From positions 7,968 through 71,967 of the forward strand of contig JAGNSQ010000002.1 of assembly GCA_017987975.1 (NCBI GenBank): 64,000 bases of DNA, written 5' to 3'. Below the pieces are notes generated by a model. It saw only the letters and a list, made by a program, of their open reading frames with translations. It had not been told where the DNA came from and searched no databases. Positions 43,277 to 52,172 of the stretch are shown one piece after another; the first letter of the stretch is position 1; each line of letters starts with the position of its first letter. A program made the translations under genes and the position numbers. The stretch is from Saprospiraceae bacterium. Lineage in GTDB: Bacteria; Bacteroidota; Bacteroidia; Chitinophagales; Saprospiraceae.

Positions 43277-44899
43277 ATGATTTCTGTTTCTAACCTTTCC
43301 CTCCGGTATGGCAAGCGCACGCTTTTTGAAGACGTCAATATTAAATTTACAGAAGGCAATTGTTATGGCATTATTGGAGCAAATGGAGCCGGAAAAAGTA
43401 CCTTTTTAAAAATTCTTTCCGGAGAAATAGACCCTACTACGGGTTCTGTTGAAATTGGCAAGGATCTAAGGATGAGTGTATTGAAACAGAATCACTACGA
43501 GTTTGATGACTTTCCTGTATTGGAAACCGTAATTATGGGTAATCGTAGGCTGTATGACATCATGAAAGAAAAAGATGCCATTTATCTAAAACCGGATTTT
43601 TCAGATGCTGATGGACTCAAAGCAGGGGAACTCGAGGCTCAATTTGCTGAAATGGATGGATGGAATGCAGAAAGTGATGCAGCTACCCTATTGTCTAACC
43701 TGGGCATAGCTGAGGATCTTCATTATAAATTGTTGAACGAATTGGACTCAAAAGACAAGGTAAGGGTTTTGCTGGCTCAGGCTTTATTTGGGCATCCTGA
43801 TATCTTATTGTTGGATGAGCCGACCAACGATCTTGACTTCTCTACTATAGCATGGCTTGAAGAATTTTTGGCCGATTATGATAAAATCGTTTTGGTGGTG
43901 AGTCACGACCGTCACTTTCTGGATGCAGTATGTACCCACGTAGCGGATATTGATTTTGGAAAGATCACCATTTTTTCAGGAAACTATTCTTTCTGGTATG
44001 AAAGTTCACAGCTGTTGTTGAAACAGCGAGCAGATCAAAATAAAAAAGCAGAAGAAAAAATTGCTGAATTGAAGGCCTTCATCGCCCGATTCTCAGCCAA
44101 TGCCTCAAAATCCAAGCAGGCAACGAGTAGAAAAAAAGCATTGGACAAGATCAATCTAAATGACATGCGACCTTCCAACAGGAGGTATCCGGGCATAATT
44201 TTCAACAATCAGGGCAGAGAAGCAGGAGATCAAATCCTGGATGTTAGCATCAATGAAAAAGTAAGCGGAGATATGGTGCTTCTGAAAAATGTAAAATTTG
44301 ATGTTAGAAAAGGGCAAAAAATTGCAATCTATTCAGAAAATTCATTGGCTACTTCTGCCCTATATAAAATCCTGGCTGGTGAAGACACTGATTATGATGG
44401 GACATTCAAATGGGGAATTACCATAACCAGTGCCTATCTTCCTTCTGATAATGGCGAATACTTTGTAAACAAGGATATGAATTTAGTGGATTGGCTGAGA
44501 CAGTATACCACCAACATGGATGAAACAGATCTTCGCGGATTTTTAGGAAGAATGCTATTCAGCGGTGAAGAAACCCAGAAAAACTGTACTGTTTTGAGTG
44601 GAGGTGAAAAAATGAGGTGTATGCTAAGTCGACTGATGACCGCCAATGCTAACGTAATCCTGTTAGATGAGCCTACCAACCACCTTGACCTCGAATCCAT
44701 TACCGCATTGAACAATGGACTCAACGATTACAGGGGTACCGTATTGTTTACAACCCGTGACCATGCTCTGGCTCAATCTGTAGCAGACAGGGTAATTGAA
44801 ATAACACCTTTTGGAATAGTAGACCGAGAAACCAGTTTTGATGATTACCTGAATGACGAAAGAATAAAGACGGCAAAAGATGCCCTGGTAAATGCCTAG
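43277..44899 (+). CDS. ABC-F family ATPase (YbiT-like)
   Basis: The 540-residue soluble protein has two ATP-binding cassettes joined by a charged linker (KKAEEKIAELKAFIARF, about residues 256-275), the ABC-F plan for ribosome-binding translation factors. Cassette 1 has an intact Walker A GANGAGKST and Walker B LLLDEPTNDLD, but its signature is degenerate (NELDSKDKVR). Cassette 2 has an intact signature LSGGEKMR and Walker B LLLDEPTNHLD, but its Walker A is YSENSLATSA, lacking the GKS/T lysine. The two composite ATP sites are therefore unequal. It converges with the AsmA-like gene with a 5-base gap. Confidence 0.88.
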   Translation: MISVSNLSLRYGKRTLFEDVNIKFTEGNCYGIIGANGAGKSTFLKILSGEIDPTTGSVEIGKDLRMSVLKQNHYEFDDFPVLETVIMGNRRLYDIMKEKDAIYLKPDFSDADGLKAGELEAQFAEMDGWNAESDAATLLSNLGIAEDLHYKLLNELDSKDKVRVLLAQALFGHPDILLLDEPTNDLDFSTIAWLEEFLADYDKIVLVVSHDRHFLDAVCTHVADIDFGKITIFSGNYSFWYESSQLLLKQRADQNKKAEEKIAELKAFIARFSANASKSKQATSRKKALDKINLNDMRPSNRRYPGIIFNNQGREAGDQILDVSINEKVSGDMVLLKNVKFDVRKGQKIAIYSENSLATSALYKILAGEDTDYDGTFKWGITITSAYLPSDNGEYFVNKDMNLVDWLRQYTTNMDETDLRGFLGRMLFSGEETQKNCTVLSGGEKMRCMLSRLMTANANVILLDEPTNHLDLESITALNNGLNDYRGTVLFTTRDHALAQSVADRVIEITPFGIVDRETSFDDYLNDERIKTAKDALVNA

Positions 44900-44904
44900 G
44901 CCAT

Positions 44905-47900
44905 CTACCCTCCCCCTTTTTTCTTTTTAAACGGATTCCAGTCTTTCACTTTGTTTTTAAGGTCTTCAACGTCCTTACCCGTTTTATTTTTAAGCACTTC
45001 CTCCGCTTTCTTCTTGAGAGTGTCGGAAACCGTTTTGCCTACAAGGGTATCTATTTTATTTTCTACTTCCTTTTTTACCTTGTCTTTTGCCTCGTTTAAA
45101 ACCTCATTAGCCTTTTCTTCTGCTTTCTGTTTTACTTTGTCTACTTCCTCTTCAGCACGGGAGCGCAATGTATCTTTTAACTCTTCCTTTTTCTGTTGAA
45201 CAACTTTGGTGATTGAATCTCTGGCTTGAGCAGCTTTCAATTTTACCTCATCTTTAAGCTCCTGCTCCATCGACTTACCGGATGTTCCCAAAGGTTTGAT
45301 ACCAATTTTTGGATCCTTGATGCGACCACCCAAGGTAAGTCTGACATCAATAAATTCTCCCTGCGCCAGACTGAGTCCTACTTTAGATGCCTCCTTCTCC
45401 AACAAACCAAGCCCTTTCATGGCTGTTCCTGTGACTACATTTTTAGACAACATCTTCCTTGGGATTCTCAAATCAAACTGATAATCCATATCACCACTCA
45501 GCTTGTGGTTGCCCAAACCTTTGACATCAATGCCTGAGATGTTTTTGGTAAATTCTTTTATTTCAACAACACCGTTTTTAACCTCAAACCAATTTCGGGT
45601 ATCTTTAATTTCCATCTGTGATACCTCTTTAAGTCCCAACTTATCTCCTGCTGCTGCAAGAGGTGCAAATCCTTTAATCAGTCCGTTGATCGTTTCAATA
45701 AAACCAGAAACGGTGAGTGAAGACAGATCGGGCAGCATGCCCTTTCCAAGTTTACCCTCCATGACCAGCGTGGTGTTAAATACCCCATTGATGTACTGAG
45801 CCACTGGTGCCAATGCCTTCATGGTAATAAATTGGTTGAATGCTTTGTTGAATTCCATTTTATCAAGGTTCAACTTTACATTAAAAGCAGGGCTTTCTGT
45901 AGAAGTATCATACAAGCCATCAAAACCAATCTTTCCGCCCAGCGTGCCGGCTTGTAATCCTGTCATATAAATTACCTGATTTTGGACCAAAACCTTGCCT
46001 GAAAAGTGATCCAGGGTCATATTGGTATATTTTAATTGTTCTATATCGGCATTCATTTGCAGGTTAACATCGGCAGGCACCTTAAATAAAACCTCTTCTT
46101 CCTGCACAGGGATGTCTGATGACTTTGTCATAAAAGCATTGGCATCCAATTTTCCGGCTTTTACGTTGAGATCGCCATTCAGCATACCCTGACCTGTCAT
46201 CCACGAATATACGTTGGCCAGCTTTCCATTAAAAGCAACATCACTGCCATCCATATTCATGCTGAAGGATTTAACATCCACATTTTCTATTCCAAGAGTA
46301 GCTACCCCTTTAAGGTTTTTTACCGTATGGTTGCCATAGAGAATTTCCTTAAAATCAACATCAGCATCAATGTGACTATAGCTGTAGGCACTTAGATCGG
46401 GCATAAAAGCAGAGCTGGCATCATTTGAAGGGGCAGCAGATTGTGTACTATTCCATTCGTTCATATCCATCAAAGCAGAGACCACTTTTACCCTTCCAGA
46501 AATATTTTTATTGTCAGAAAAATAGGCCATTGGATGTAAGACTTCACCATTCAGACTGAGGTCACTTTTGCCAATTTGAATGGCACTGGTTTGCAAACTG
46601 ATCTTTTGTGGATTGGCGGTCATCATAGCACTACCCACTTTCACAGAAGGACTGTCTTTTGATTTGTAATGCAATTGATTGGCCGAGGCGGTACCATTAA
46701 AACCAATGGCTGCATAATTTTCTTTATCTATATCGGATTGCCTTGCATCAAACGAAAGATTGGCACTGATAGAACCAGACAATTGTTCGACACCTTCAAG
46801 CGGCAGGGCTTTTTTCCAATTTTCCAGTTTAATACCACCTTTAATATTACCCGTAACCCTGGCATTGGTGAGCCCATCTCTGATTCTAAAATTTCCCGTT
46901 ATTCGTTCTTGGTTAACTGAAAGTCCGGCATTATCAATGGTCACTTCAAGGTCTTTCATATCCTGACGTGTCGATTTTATATTGACCAAAGCTGAAACAC
47001 CAGAAATGGAGGCCTCCAGCCCCTGGTACGTGGCCGAGCCATTTTTGATATCCAGTGTAAGATTAAAAGCCGGATAAATGGATTTCAAACCATTGTAATC
47101 TCCATTGATCACAGCAGAAAATGCGGCACTTCCTTTGGCGTTGACTGTATTGTATGCAGACAAATAAGGAAAGATGGATATTAATTCTCCAAAACTGTTG
47201 CCAAGGGTTTTTAGATTGGCATTGATGCGCATGGTTTCATCATCCACAAACTGTACAGATCCATCGCCACGAGCTTTCAATTTATTGATATAAATTTCAT
47301 TGTCTTTTAGTTCAAAAAGCAACTTATCCATATCAATGTGAAAATCGGCGTCTAACCCTGCTTTTACGTTTTTAAGGTAAGTGAAGCCATCGAAAACAAC
47401 TGATAAGCTATCCGCCTGGGTAGAAGTTTCTAAATCGTATACAGCAGAGGCAATATCGCCACTTCCTTTATGGGTCACACCGCGAAGGTACATTTCCACA
47501 GGGAGGGTTAGGTCTCTGTAGCTCAGATTACAGTTATTGAGTTCATATCCTTCCAGCGCAAATTCTACACCTGTAGTGTCTTCAGAAGGTTTGGAGATAA
47601 GATAATTGGCCAGACTGTCATTTAGTACAAGTAAATCGATATCTGCATCAGTGAGTCCAATGTATTTGATTGACTTGGGAGCGGATTTATTAAAAAGAGG
47701 GATCAATGAAAAATCCAATGCAAGGGATTTGGCCCGAACGAGATTTTGTCCATAAAAAGTATCAATGCCAACCACCTTTAGGTCTTGGATTTCAACAGAA
47801 ACCTCAGGAAAGGATCTCAAAAACGAAACATCAACATCTTTAAAATCAATTTCTGCGTTGACACTTTCATTGGCAAATTTTTTGATTTCCTCCAAAATCT

Positions 47901-48006
47901 GATCTTTAAAAACAAAGGGCGCAATTAGTAATGCAATAATTAAGCCCAGGATTAAAAAGCCCAGGTATTTGAAAACTCTTTTCAATTTATTCATTGGTAT
48001 ATTCAT
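44905..48006 (-). CDS. AsmA-like envelope protein
   Basis: The 1033-residue protein has an N-terminal membrane helix (YLGFLILGLIIALLIAPFVF) and the AsmA opening (VNAEIDFKDVDVSFLRSFPEVSVEIQDLKV). A very long region of repeating beta-strands then spans the periplasm, as in AsmA/TamB bridge proteins thought to carry lipids to the outer membrane. The last 120 residues are highly charged coiled coil (KVKQKAEEKANEVLNEAKDKVKKEVENK), unusual for AsmA. Start ATG 48006 or 47994 (MNKLKRVF). The role is inferred from family architecture. Confidence 0.82.
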   Translation of the reverse strand: MNIPMNKLKRVFKYLGFLILGLIIALLIAPFVFKDQILEEIKKFANESVNAEIDFKDVDVSFLRSFPEVSVEIQDLKVVGIDTFYGQNLVRAKSLALDFSLIPLFNKSAPKSIKYIGLTDADIDLLVLNDSLANYLISKPSEDTTGVEFALEGYELNNCNLSYRDLTLPVEMYLRGVTHKGSGDIASAVYDLETSTQADSLSVVFDGFTYLKNVKAGLDADFHIDMDKLLFELKDNEIYINKLKARGDGSVQFVDDETMRINANLKTLGNSFGELISIFPYLSAYNTVNAKGSAAFSAVINGDYNGLKSIYPAFNLTLDIKNGSATYQGLEASISGVSALVNIKSTRQDMKDLEVTIDNAGLSVNQERITGNFRIRDGLTNARVTGNIKGGIKLENWKKALPLEGVEQLSGSISANLSFDARQSDIDKENYAAIGFNGTASANQLHYKSKDSPSVKVGSAMMTANPQKISLQTSAIQIGKSDLSLNGEVLHPMAYFSDNKNISGRVKVVSALMDMNEWNSTQSAAPSNDASSAFMPDLSAYSYSHIDADVDFKEILYGNHTVKNLKGVATLGIENVDVKSFSMNMDGSDVAFNGKLANVYSWMTGQGMLNGDLNVKAGKLDANAFMTKSSDIPVQEEEVLFKVPADVNLQMNADIEQLKYTNMTLDHFSGKVLVQNQVIYMTGLQAGTLGGKIGFDGLYDTSTESPAFNVKLNLDKMEFNKAFNQFITMKALAPVAQYINGVFNTTLVMEGKLGKGMLPDLSSLTVSGFIETINGLIKGFAPLAAAGDKLGLKEVSQMEIKDTRNWFEVKNGVVEIKEFTKNISGIDVKGLGNHKLSGDMDYQFDLRIPRKMLSKNVVTGTAMKGLGLLEKEASKVGLSLAQGEFIDVRLTLGGRIKDPKIGIKPLGTSGKSMEQELKDEVKLKAAQARDSITKVVQQKKEELKDTLRSRAEEEVDKVKQKAEEKANEVLNEAKDKVKKEVENKIDTLVGKTVSDTLKKKAEEVLKNKTGKDVEDLKNKVKDWNPFKKKKGGG

Positions 48007-48020
48007 TCGACTATAATACG

Positions 48021-48049
48021 GGATAAAGGGTACAAACTATCCCTTATCC
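48021..48049 (-). terminator. Hairpin between the carboxylase and AsmA-like genes
   Basis: GGATAAAGGG (48021-48030) pairs with CCCTTATCC (48041-48049) with one bulged A and a 10-base loop. No T-run follows on the minus strand, so it may be a weak terminator after the carboxylase gene or a leader hairpin of the AsmA-like gene. Confidence 0.45.
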
Positions 48050-48086
48050 TATATATTTAACAAAATCTTTTGATAGAACGTTTTAA

Positions 48087-49628
48087 CTACAGCGGAATAT
48101 TGCCGTGTTTTTTAAATGGTCTTACCACTTTTTTATTGGCCAACATTTCAAATGCTCGAATGAGTTTCTTTCTGGTTTCAGAAGGGGCAATTACTTCATC
48201 CACAAAACCTCTACCTGCTGCTCTGTATGGGTTGGCAAACTTCTGTTGGTATTCTGCTTCCTTCTCAAGAAGTTTTGCCTCAGGGTTTTCAGCACTTAAA
48301 ATTTCTTTCTTAAAGATAATTTCACTGGCTCCTTTAGCTCCCATCACAGCAATTTCTGCGCTTGGCCAGGCATAGTTAAGGTCTGCCTTAATGTGTTTGC
48401 TGTTCATTACATCATAGGCACCCCCATAGGCCTTTCGGGTGATTACCGTGACTCTGGGTACGGTTGCCTCACTAAACGCATATAACAATTTAGCCCCATT
48501 TGTGATAATAGCATTCCACTCCTGGTCGGTACCTGGCAAGAATCCGGGAACGTCAACCAACACCAATAACGGGATATTAAAACAATCACAAAACCTCACA
48601 AATCTGGCTGCCTTTTTACTGGCATTTACATCCAAAACGCCAGCCAGATCCTGGGGTTGATTGGCTACAATACCTATGCTTCTGCCGGCCAACCGGGCGA
48701 AACCCACCACAATATTTTCAGCATAATGTTCGTGCACTTCAAAAAATGAATCCTTATCGCTTAGTTCTACAATTACTTCTTTAATATCATATGGAGTTTG
48801 GGATGAAGCCGGTATGATTTTATTCAAAGCAGGCCTACATTCATCTGCAACGGTATAGGGAACTAAAGGGGTAGTTTCTTTGTTGTTTTGCGGAATGTAG
48901 GATAGAAGCGTCCTGATTTTTCGGATGGCATCCAGATCATTATAGGCCGTCAAATGGGCCACCCCACTCTTTTTTGCGTGGGTCATGGCTCCTCCTAATT
49001 CCTCAGAAGTTACATCCTCGTTGGTCACCGTTTTTACCACATTGGGACCCGTCACAAACATGTATGAAGTATTTTCCACCATCATAATAAAATCAGTGAT
49101 GGCAGGCGAATAGACAGCACCTCCTGCACAAGGTCCCATAATAGCGCTGATCTGAGGGATTACTCCTGATGCAACGGTATTTCTGAAAAAAATATCGGCA
49201 TAGCCCCCCAAAGAATTGACCCCTTCCTGGATCCTGGCTCCTCCCGAATCGTTGAGTCCGATGACCGGAGCGCCGTTTTCCATGGCCAAATCCATTATTT
49301 TACAAATTTTTTCGGCATGGGTTTCGGACAGCGAACCTCCAAAAACAGTGAAATCCTGGGCAAAAACATAAGCCAGCCGACCATGAATCTTGCCATAGCC
49401 CGTTATGACCCCATCGCCCGGAAATTGCTGGGTTTCCATTCCAAAGTCAAAGGAGCGATGCTCTTTGAGCATATCCAGTTCTTCAAACGACCCGGCATCA
49501 AGTAAGAGTTCCAAACGCTCTCGTGCCGTTAGTTTTCCTTTTTTATGCTCTTTGTCAATTCTTTCCGTTCCTCCTCCTAATTGGGCGAGTTCTTTTTTGT
49601 CCCGAAGGGCATTCAGCAGGTCTTGCAT
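48087..49628 (-). CDS. Acyl-CoA carboxylase beta (carboxyltransferase) subunit, propionyl-CoA type
   Basis: The 513-residue crotonase-fold carboxyltransferase moves CO2 from biotin to an acyl-CoA. The biotin/CoA-site blocks are [37 protein letters not shown] and, in the C-terminal half, [26 protein letters not shown] and [14 protein letters not shown]. Length and sequence fit the propionyl-CoA carboxylase beta group rather than bacterial AccD. The biotinylated alpha partner is not in the window. It uses bicarbonate, as do other anaplerotic carboxylases, a possible consumer of the DAB product (inference only). Confidence 0.92.
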   Translation of the reverse strand: MQDLLNALRDKKELAQLGGGTERIDKEHKKGKLTARERLELLLDAGSFEELDMLKEHRSFDFGMETQQFPGDGVITGYGKIHGRLAYVFAQDFTVFGGSLSETHAEKICKIMDLAMENGAPVIGLNDSGGARIQEGVNSLGGYADIFFRNTVASGVIPQISAIMGPCAGGAVYSPAITDFIMMVENTSYMFVTGPNVVKTVTNEDVTSEELGGAMTHAKKSGVAHLTAYNDLDAIRKIRTLLSYIPQNNKETTPLVPYTVADECRPALNKIIPASSQTPYDIKEVIVELSDKDSFFEVHEHYAENIVVGFARLAGRSIGIVANQPQDLAGVLDVNASKKAARFVRFCDCFNIPLLVLVDVPGFLPGTDQEWNAIITNGAKLLYAFSEATVPRVTVITRKAYGGAYDVMNSKHIKADLNYAWPSAEIAVMGAKGASEIIFKKEILSAENPEAKLLEKEAEYQQKFANPYRAAGRGFVDEVIAPSETRKKLIRAFEMLANKKVVRPFKKHGNIPL

Positions 49629-49945
49629 GGTCTAAAATTAGATGGTAAAGATAAAAAAAAGACGGAAAATGTGCGGCTAAATGAGACCTATCAGATCACA
49701 TTCTGATGTTGATATGCAATAAGACTAAATTGAGAAATGGAAGTATTTTTTAGGCTTCCTCTAAAATTGAAATTCAAACCCTCCAAAGTGATAAAAACCA
49801 CTCAAAACACAGTCACAATTCACCAATAAATGTCTTTATAAAAAGAAAAAAGACGGATTGCCCGGAAAATAGTACCCGGATAAATAATTTGGAAAAAAAT
49901 CTTCAATACATATTATTACTTTTGTAGATAACTTTAATCTGGTTT
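49629..49945. other. 317-base divergent intergenic region
   Basis: This gap separates the carboxylase gene (minus) from the aminotransferase gene (plus). I find only the plus-strand promoter box at 49917. No small reading frame, RNA structure or repeat is convincing. The region is A/T-rich. Confidence 0.6.
49917..49924 (+). promoter_or_regulatory. -7 promoter box of the aspartate aminotransferase gene
   Basis: TACTTTTG matches TAnnTTTG and ends 21 bases before ATG 49946. A TTTG at 49888-49891 lies 25 bases upstream, somewhat long for a -33. Confidence 0.6.
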
Positions 49946-51169
49946 ATGGCATTTGATCTAAAAATAATGGTGGCAGACAAAATTCAGGAAATGACCGAGT
50001 CTGCTACAATACGTATGGCGCAAAAAGCGAGAGAACTGGCTTCCAAAGGAGTCAATGTAATTTCCCTGAGCTTAGGAGAACCCGATTTTGATACTCCTGA
50101 GCACATCAAAGATGCTGCCATCGATGGTCTGCACAAGGGTATGACCAAGTACACTCCCGTTTCCGGAACACTGGAATTGAAAAATGCCATCATCCGCAAG
50201 ATGAAACGCGACAGTGGACTCGACTATCAGGGCAATCAAATTGTGATTTCAAATGGTGCGAAACAGAGTATATTTAATATCTGCACCGCTGTCATTGATC
50301 CGGGAGATGAGGTTATTATTTTTGCTCCTTACTGGGTTTCTTATTTCGAAATCGTAAAATTTTGTCATGGCACTCCGGTAATTGTTTCTGCCGGTATTGA
50401 AGATGAGTTTAAAGTTAGCGCAGCACAAGTAGCAGCAGCCATCACATCGAAGACCAGGATGATCATTTTTTCATCACCTTGTAACCCAACCGGCAGCGTT
50501 TTTACCGGTGACGAGTTGGCAGCCATAGCTGAGGTTATCAAATCACATGACAACATAGTGGTGGTCTCGGATGAAATTTATGAATACATCAATTTTCAAT
50601 CAAAACATGCCAGCATTGCCTCTGTACCGGGTATGCAGGAGATAACCGCTGTGGTGAATGGCTTCTCGAAAGGATTTTCCATGACCGGCTGGAGACTGGG
50701 TTTTATGGCGGGTCCCGCATGGCTTGCTTCAGCCTGCGACAAGGTACAGGGACAAGTTACCTCTGGTGCAGCATCCTTTAGCCAACATGCCGCAGCAGTG
50801 GGTCTTGATAGCGATATGGAGCCGACCTCCGAAATGACAAGAGCTTTCAAAAAAAGACGAGATTTGGTCATTGATCAGCTAAAACAAATTCCCGGCTTAA
50901 TTGTCAATAACCCACAGGGTGCTTTTTACGTATTTCCGGATGTGAGTTATTACTTCGGAAAAAGTGATGGCACCAACACCATTCATAATGCAGATGATTT
51001 TTCTGAAATTATGCTGGCAGAAGCACATGTGGGCTTAGTGAGTGGTTCTGCATTCGGTGCTGATCAATGCATAAGAATATCCTATGCTGCTTCTGAAGAA
51101 GATTTGACGGAAGCCATTAAAAGATTAAAAAACTGTTTGTCAAAATTTAAAGAAAATATTGTCACATGA
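49946..51169 (+). CDS. Aspartate aminotransferase (class I PLP aminotransferase)
   Basis: The 407-residue PLP enzyme exchanges amino groups between aspartate/glutamate and their 2-oxo acids. Typical class I blocks are SLGEPDFDTPEHIKDAA, SNGAKQSIFN, SPCNPTGSVF, VVSDEIYEYINF and NGFSKGFSMTGWRLGF, with the PLP lysine in FSKGFSMTGWR. This is the gamma-type (AspB-like) aminotransferase. The 3' end overlaps the next gene by 4 bases (ATGA). Confidence 0.93.
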   Translation: MAFDLKIMVADKIQEMTESATIRMAQKARELASKGVNVISLSLGEPDFDTPEHIKDAAIDGLHKGMTKYTPVSGTLELKNAIIRKMKRDSGLDYQGNQIVISNGAKQSIFNICTAVIDPGDEVIIFAPYWVSYFEIVKFCHGTPVIVSAGIEDEFKVSAAQVAAAITSKTRMIIFSSPCNPTGSVFTGDELAAIAEVIKSHDNIVVVSDEIYEYINFQSKHASIASVPGMQEITAVVNGFSKGFSMTGWRLGFMAGPAWLASACDKVQGQVTSGAASFSQHAAAVGLDSDMEPTSEMTRAFKKRRDLVIDQLKQIPGLIVNNPQGAFYVFPDVSYYFGKSDGTNTIHNADDFSEIMLAEAHVGLVSGSAFGADQCIRISYAASEEDLTEAIKRLKNCLSKFKENIVT

Positions 51170-51597
51170 AATTGAAAGATGTAATCAAAATGGAGGACAA
51201 GGCCAAAGAAGTTTGGGTCATTACACCAGGCCTTCATTACGATCTAGAAAATAAAAATTTTACAGAACTGGTCAGCGTCAACCTCGGACAAAAAACGAAG
51301 TACCGCTATATTGTACCTGCATCCAAAGAGATCAGAACCAATATTGAAAAGTACAAAAAGGCCTTTGGAGTAACCGAAGAAGAGGTTAAAAACATGTTTT
51401 GTTTTATCCAGGAAACCGATTTTATGCCGTTTGTCAATGAATTGGCCATATACAATGGTTCTACCAACCCTGTTTCTGTTTCTACCCCACCCACAGAAGA
51501 TCCCAATGAAGTGATTCAATACAATGAAAAAACTTCGACGATGCATGCAAAGGCCTTTGTCGATGTGTGGAAAAAATACAAAAGGACAAAACCGTAA
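51166..51597 (+). CDS. Hypothetical cytoplasmic protein
   Basis: I cannot assign this 143-residue protein. It has an N-terminal alternating strand/helix region (AKEVWVITPGLHYDLENKNFTELV ... TKYRYIVPAS, split here for brevity), then helices with KYKKAFGVTEEEVKNMFCFI, and a C-terminal HAKAFVDVWKKYK. No signal peptide, membrane helix or catalytic motif is evident. The VWVITPxL and YRYIVP segments recall small sensor domains attached to bacterial regulators, but no DNA-binding part is present. It is translationally coupled to the aminotransferase gene (ATGA overlap). Confidence 0.62.
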   Translation: MKLKDVIKMEDKAKEVWVITPGLHYDLENKNFTELVSVNLGQKTKYRYIVPASKEIRTNIEKYKKAFGVTEEEVKNMFCFIQETDFMPFVNELAIYNGSTNPVSVSTPPTEDPNEVIQYNEKTSTMHAKAFVDVWKKYKRTKP

Positions 51598-51614
51598 CCC
51601 TGATTATTAACGAA

Positions 51615-52043
51615 ATGATCTGGAAAGTTAGTGCTGATATAGGGATGCTCAACCTAATCAATCAAAACACCCTGGGTTCTCATCTGGGTATTGATTTTAT
51701 TGAGATTGGCACCGATTATATCAAAGCAACCATGCCGGTTGACAAACGAACCATTCAGCCAATGGGTCTGCTTCACGGTGGCGCTTCTGTTGTTTTGTCA
51801 GAAACCCTGGGTTCCGTTGCCTCATTGCTGGCCGCAGGTCCCGTAGGTCAATACAGCGCGGTAGGGCTAGAAGTGAATGCCAACCACCTCAAATCAGCCC
51901 GGTCAGGTTGGGTCACCGGAACCGTCAGACCCATTAAATGCAGTGGTTCCATCCATGTCTGGAATACAGAAATCAGAGATGAAGAAGGCCAATTGTTGTG
52001 TACTTCCAGGCTCACGGTCATGGTGAGGCCCAATAAACCCTGA
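51615..52043 (+). CDS. Hot-dog fold acyl-CoA thioesterase (PaaI-like)
   Basis: The 142-residue protein has the hot-dog thioesterase pattern: the catalytic-site helix segment MGLLHGGASVVLSETLGS, then VGLEVNANHLKSARSGWVTGTV and the ending LCTSRLTVMVRPNK. It probably hydrolyses a short or aromatic acyl-CoA. Since the menaquinone route here appears to be futalosine-based, a DHNA-CoA thioesterase (MenI) role is unlikely. ATG 51615 is preferred to a TTG at 51567 inside the preceding gene; the two genes are 17 bases apart. Confidence 0.85.
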   Translation: MIWKVSADIGMLNLINQNTLGSHLGIDFIEIGTDYIKATMPVDKRTIQPMGLLHGGASVVLSETLGSVASLLAAGPVGQYSAVGLEVNANHLKSARSGWVTGTVRPIKCSGSIHVWNTEIRDEEGQLLCTSRLTVMVRPNKP

Positions 52044-52147
52044 AAACTGGCGGTAATTAAAGTCTGGTAGCGTTAACTCCCACCTTTTGGACCCTATAAG
52101 GCCGTCTTAAGTTTTGCAGATTCAGCTGTTTTTATGCGCAAAATGTT

Positions 52148-52155
52148 TACTTTTG
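52148..52155 (+). promoter_or_regulatory. -7 promoter box of ychF
   Basis: TACTTTTG matches TAnnTTTG and is followed by CGGCCTAAAATAAATT, nearly the same bases as at 41055-41030 (minus). It ends 17 bases before ATG 52173. Confidence 0.6.
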
Positions 52156-52172
52156 CGGCCTAAAATAAATTC

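Noticed and set aside
51615-52043. MenI (DHNA-CoA thioesterase) for menaquinone synthesis
   Set aside because: The futalosine hydrolase at 42474-43145 indicates the alternative menaquinone route, which does not need this enzyme.
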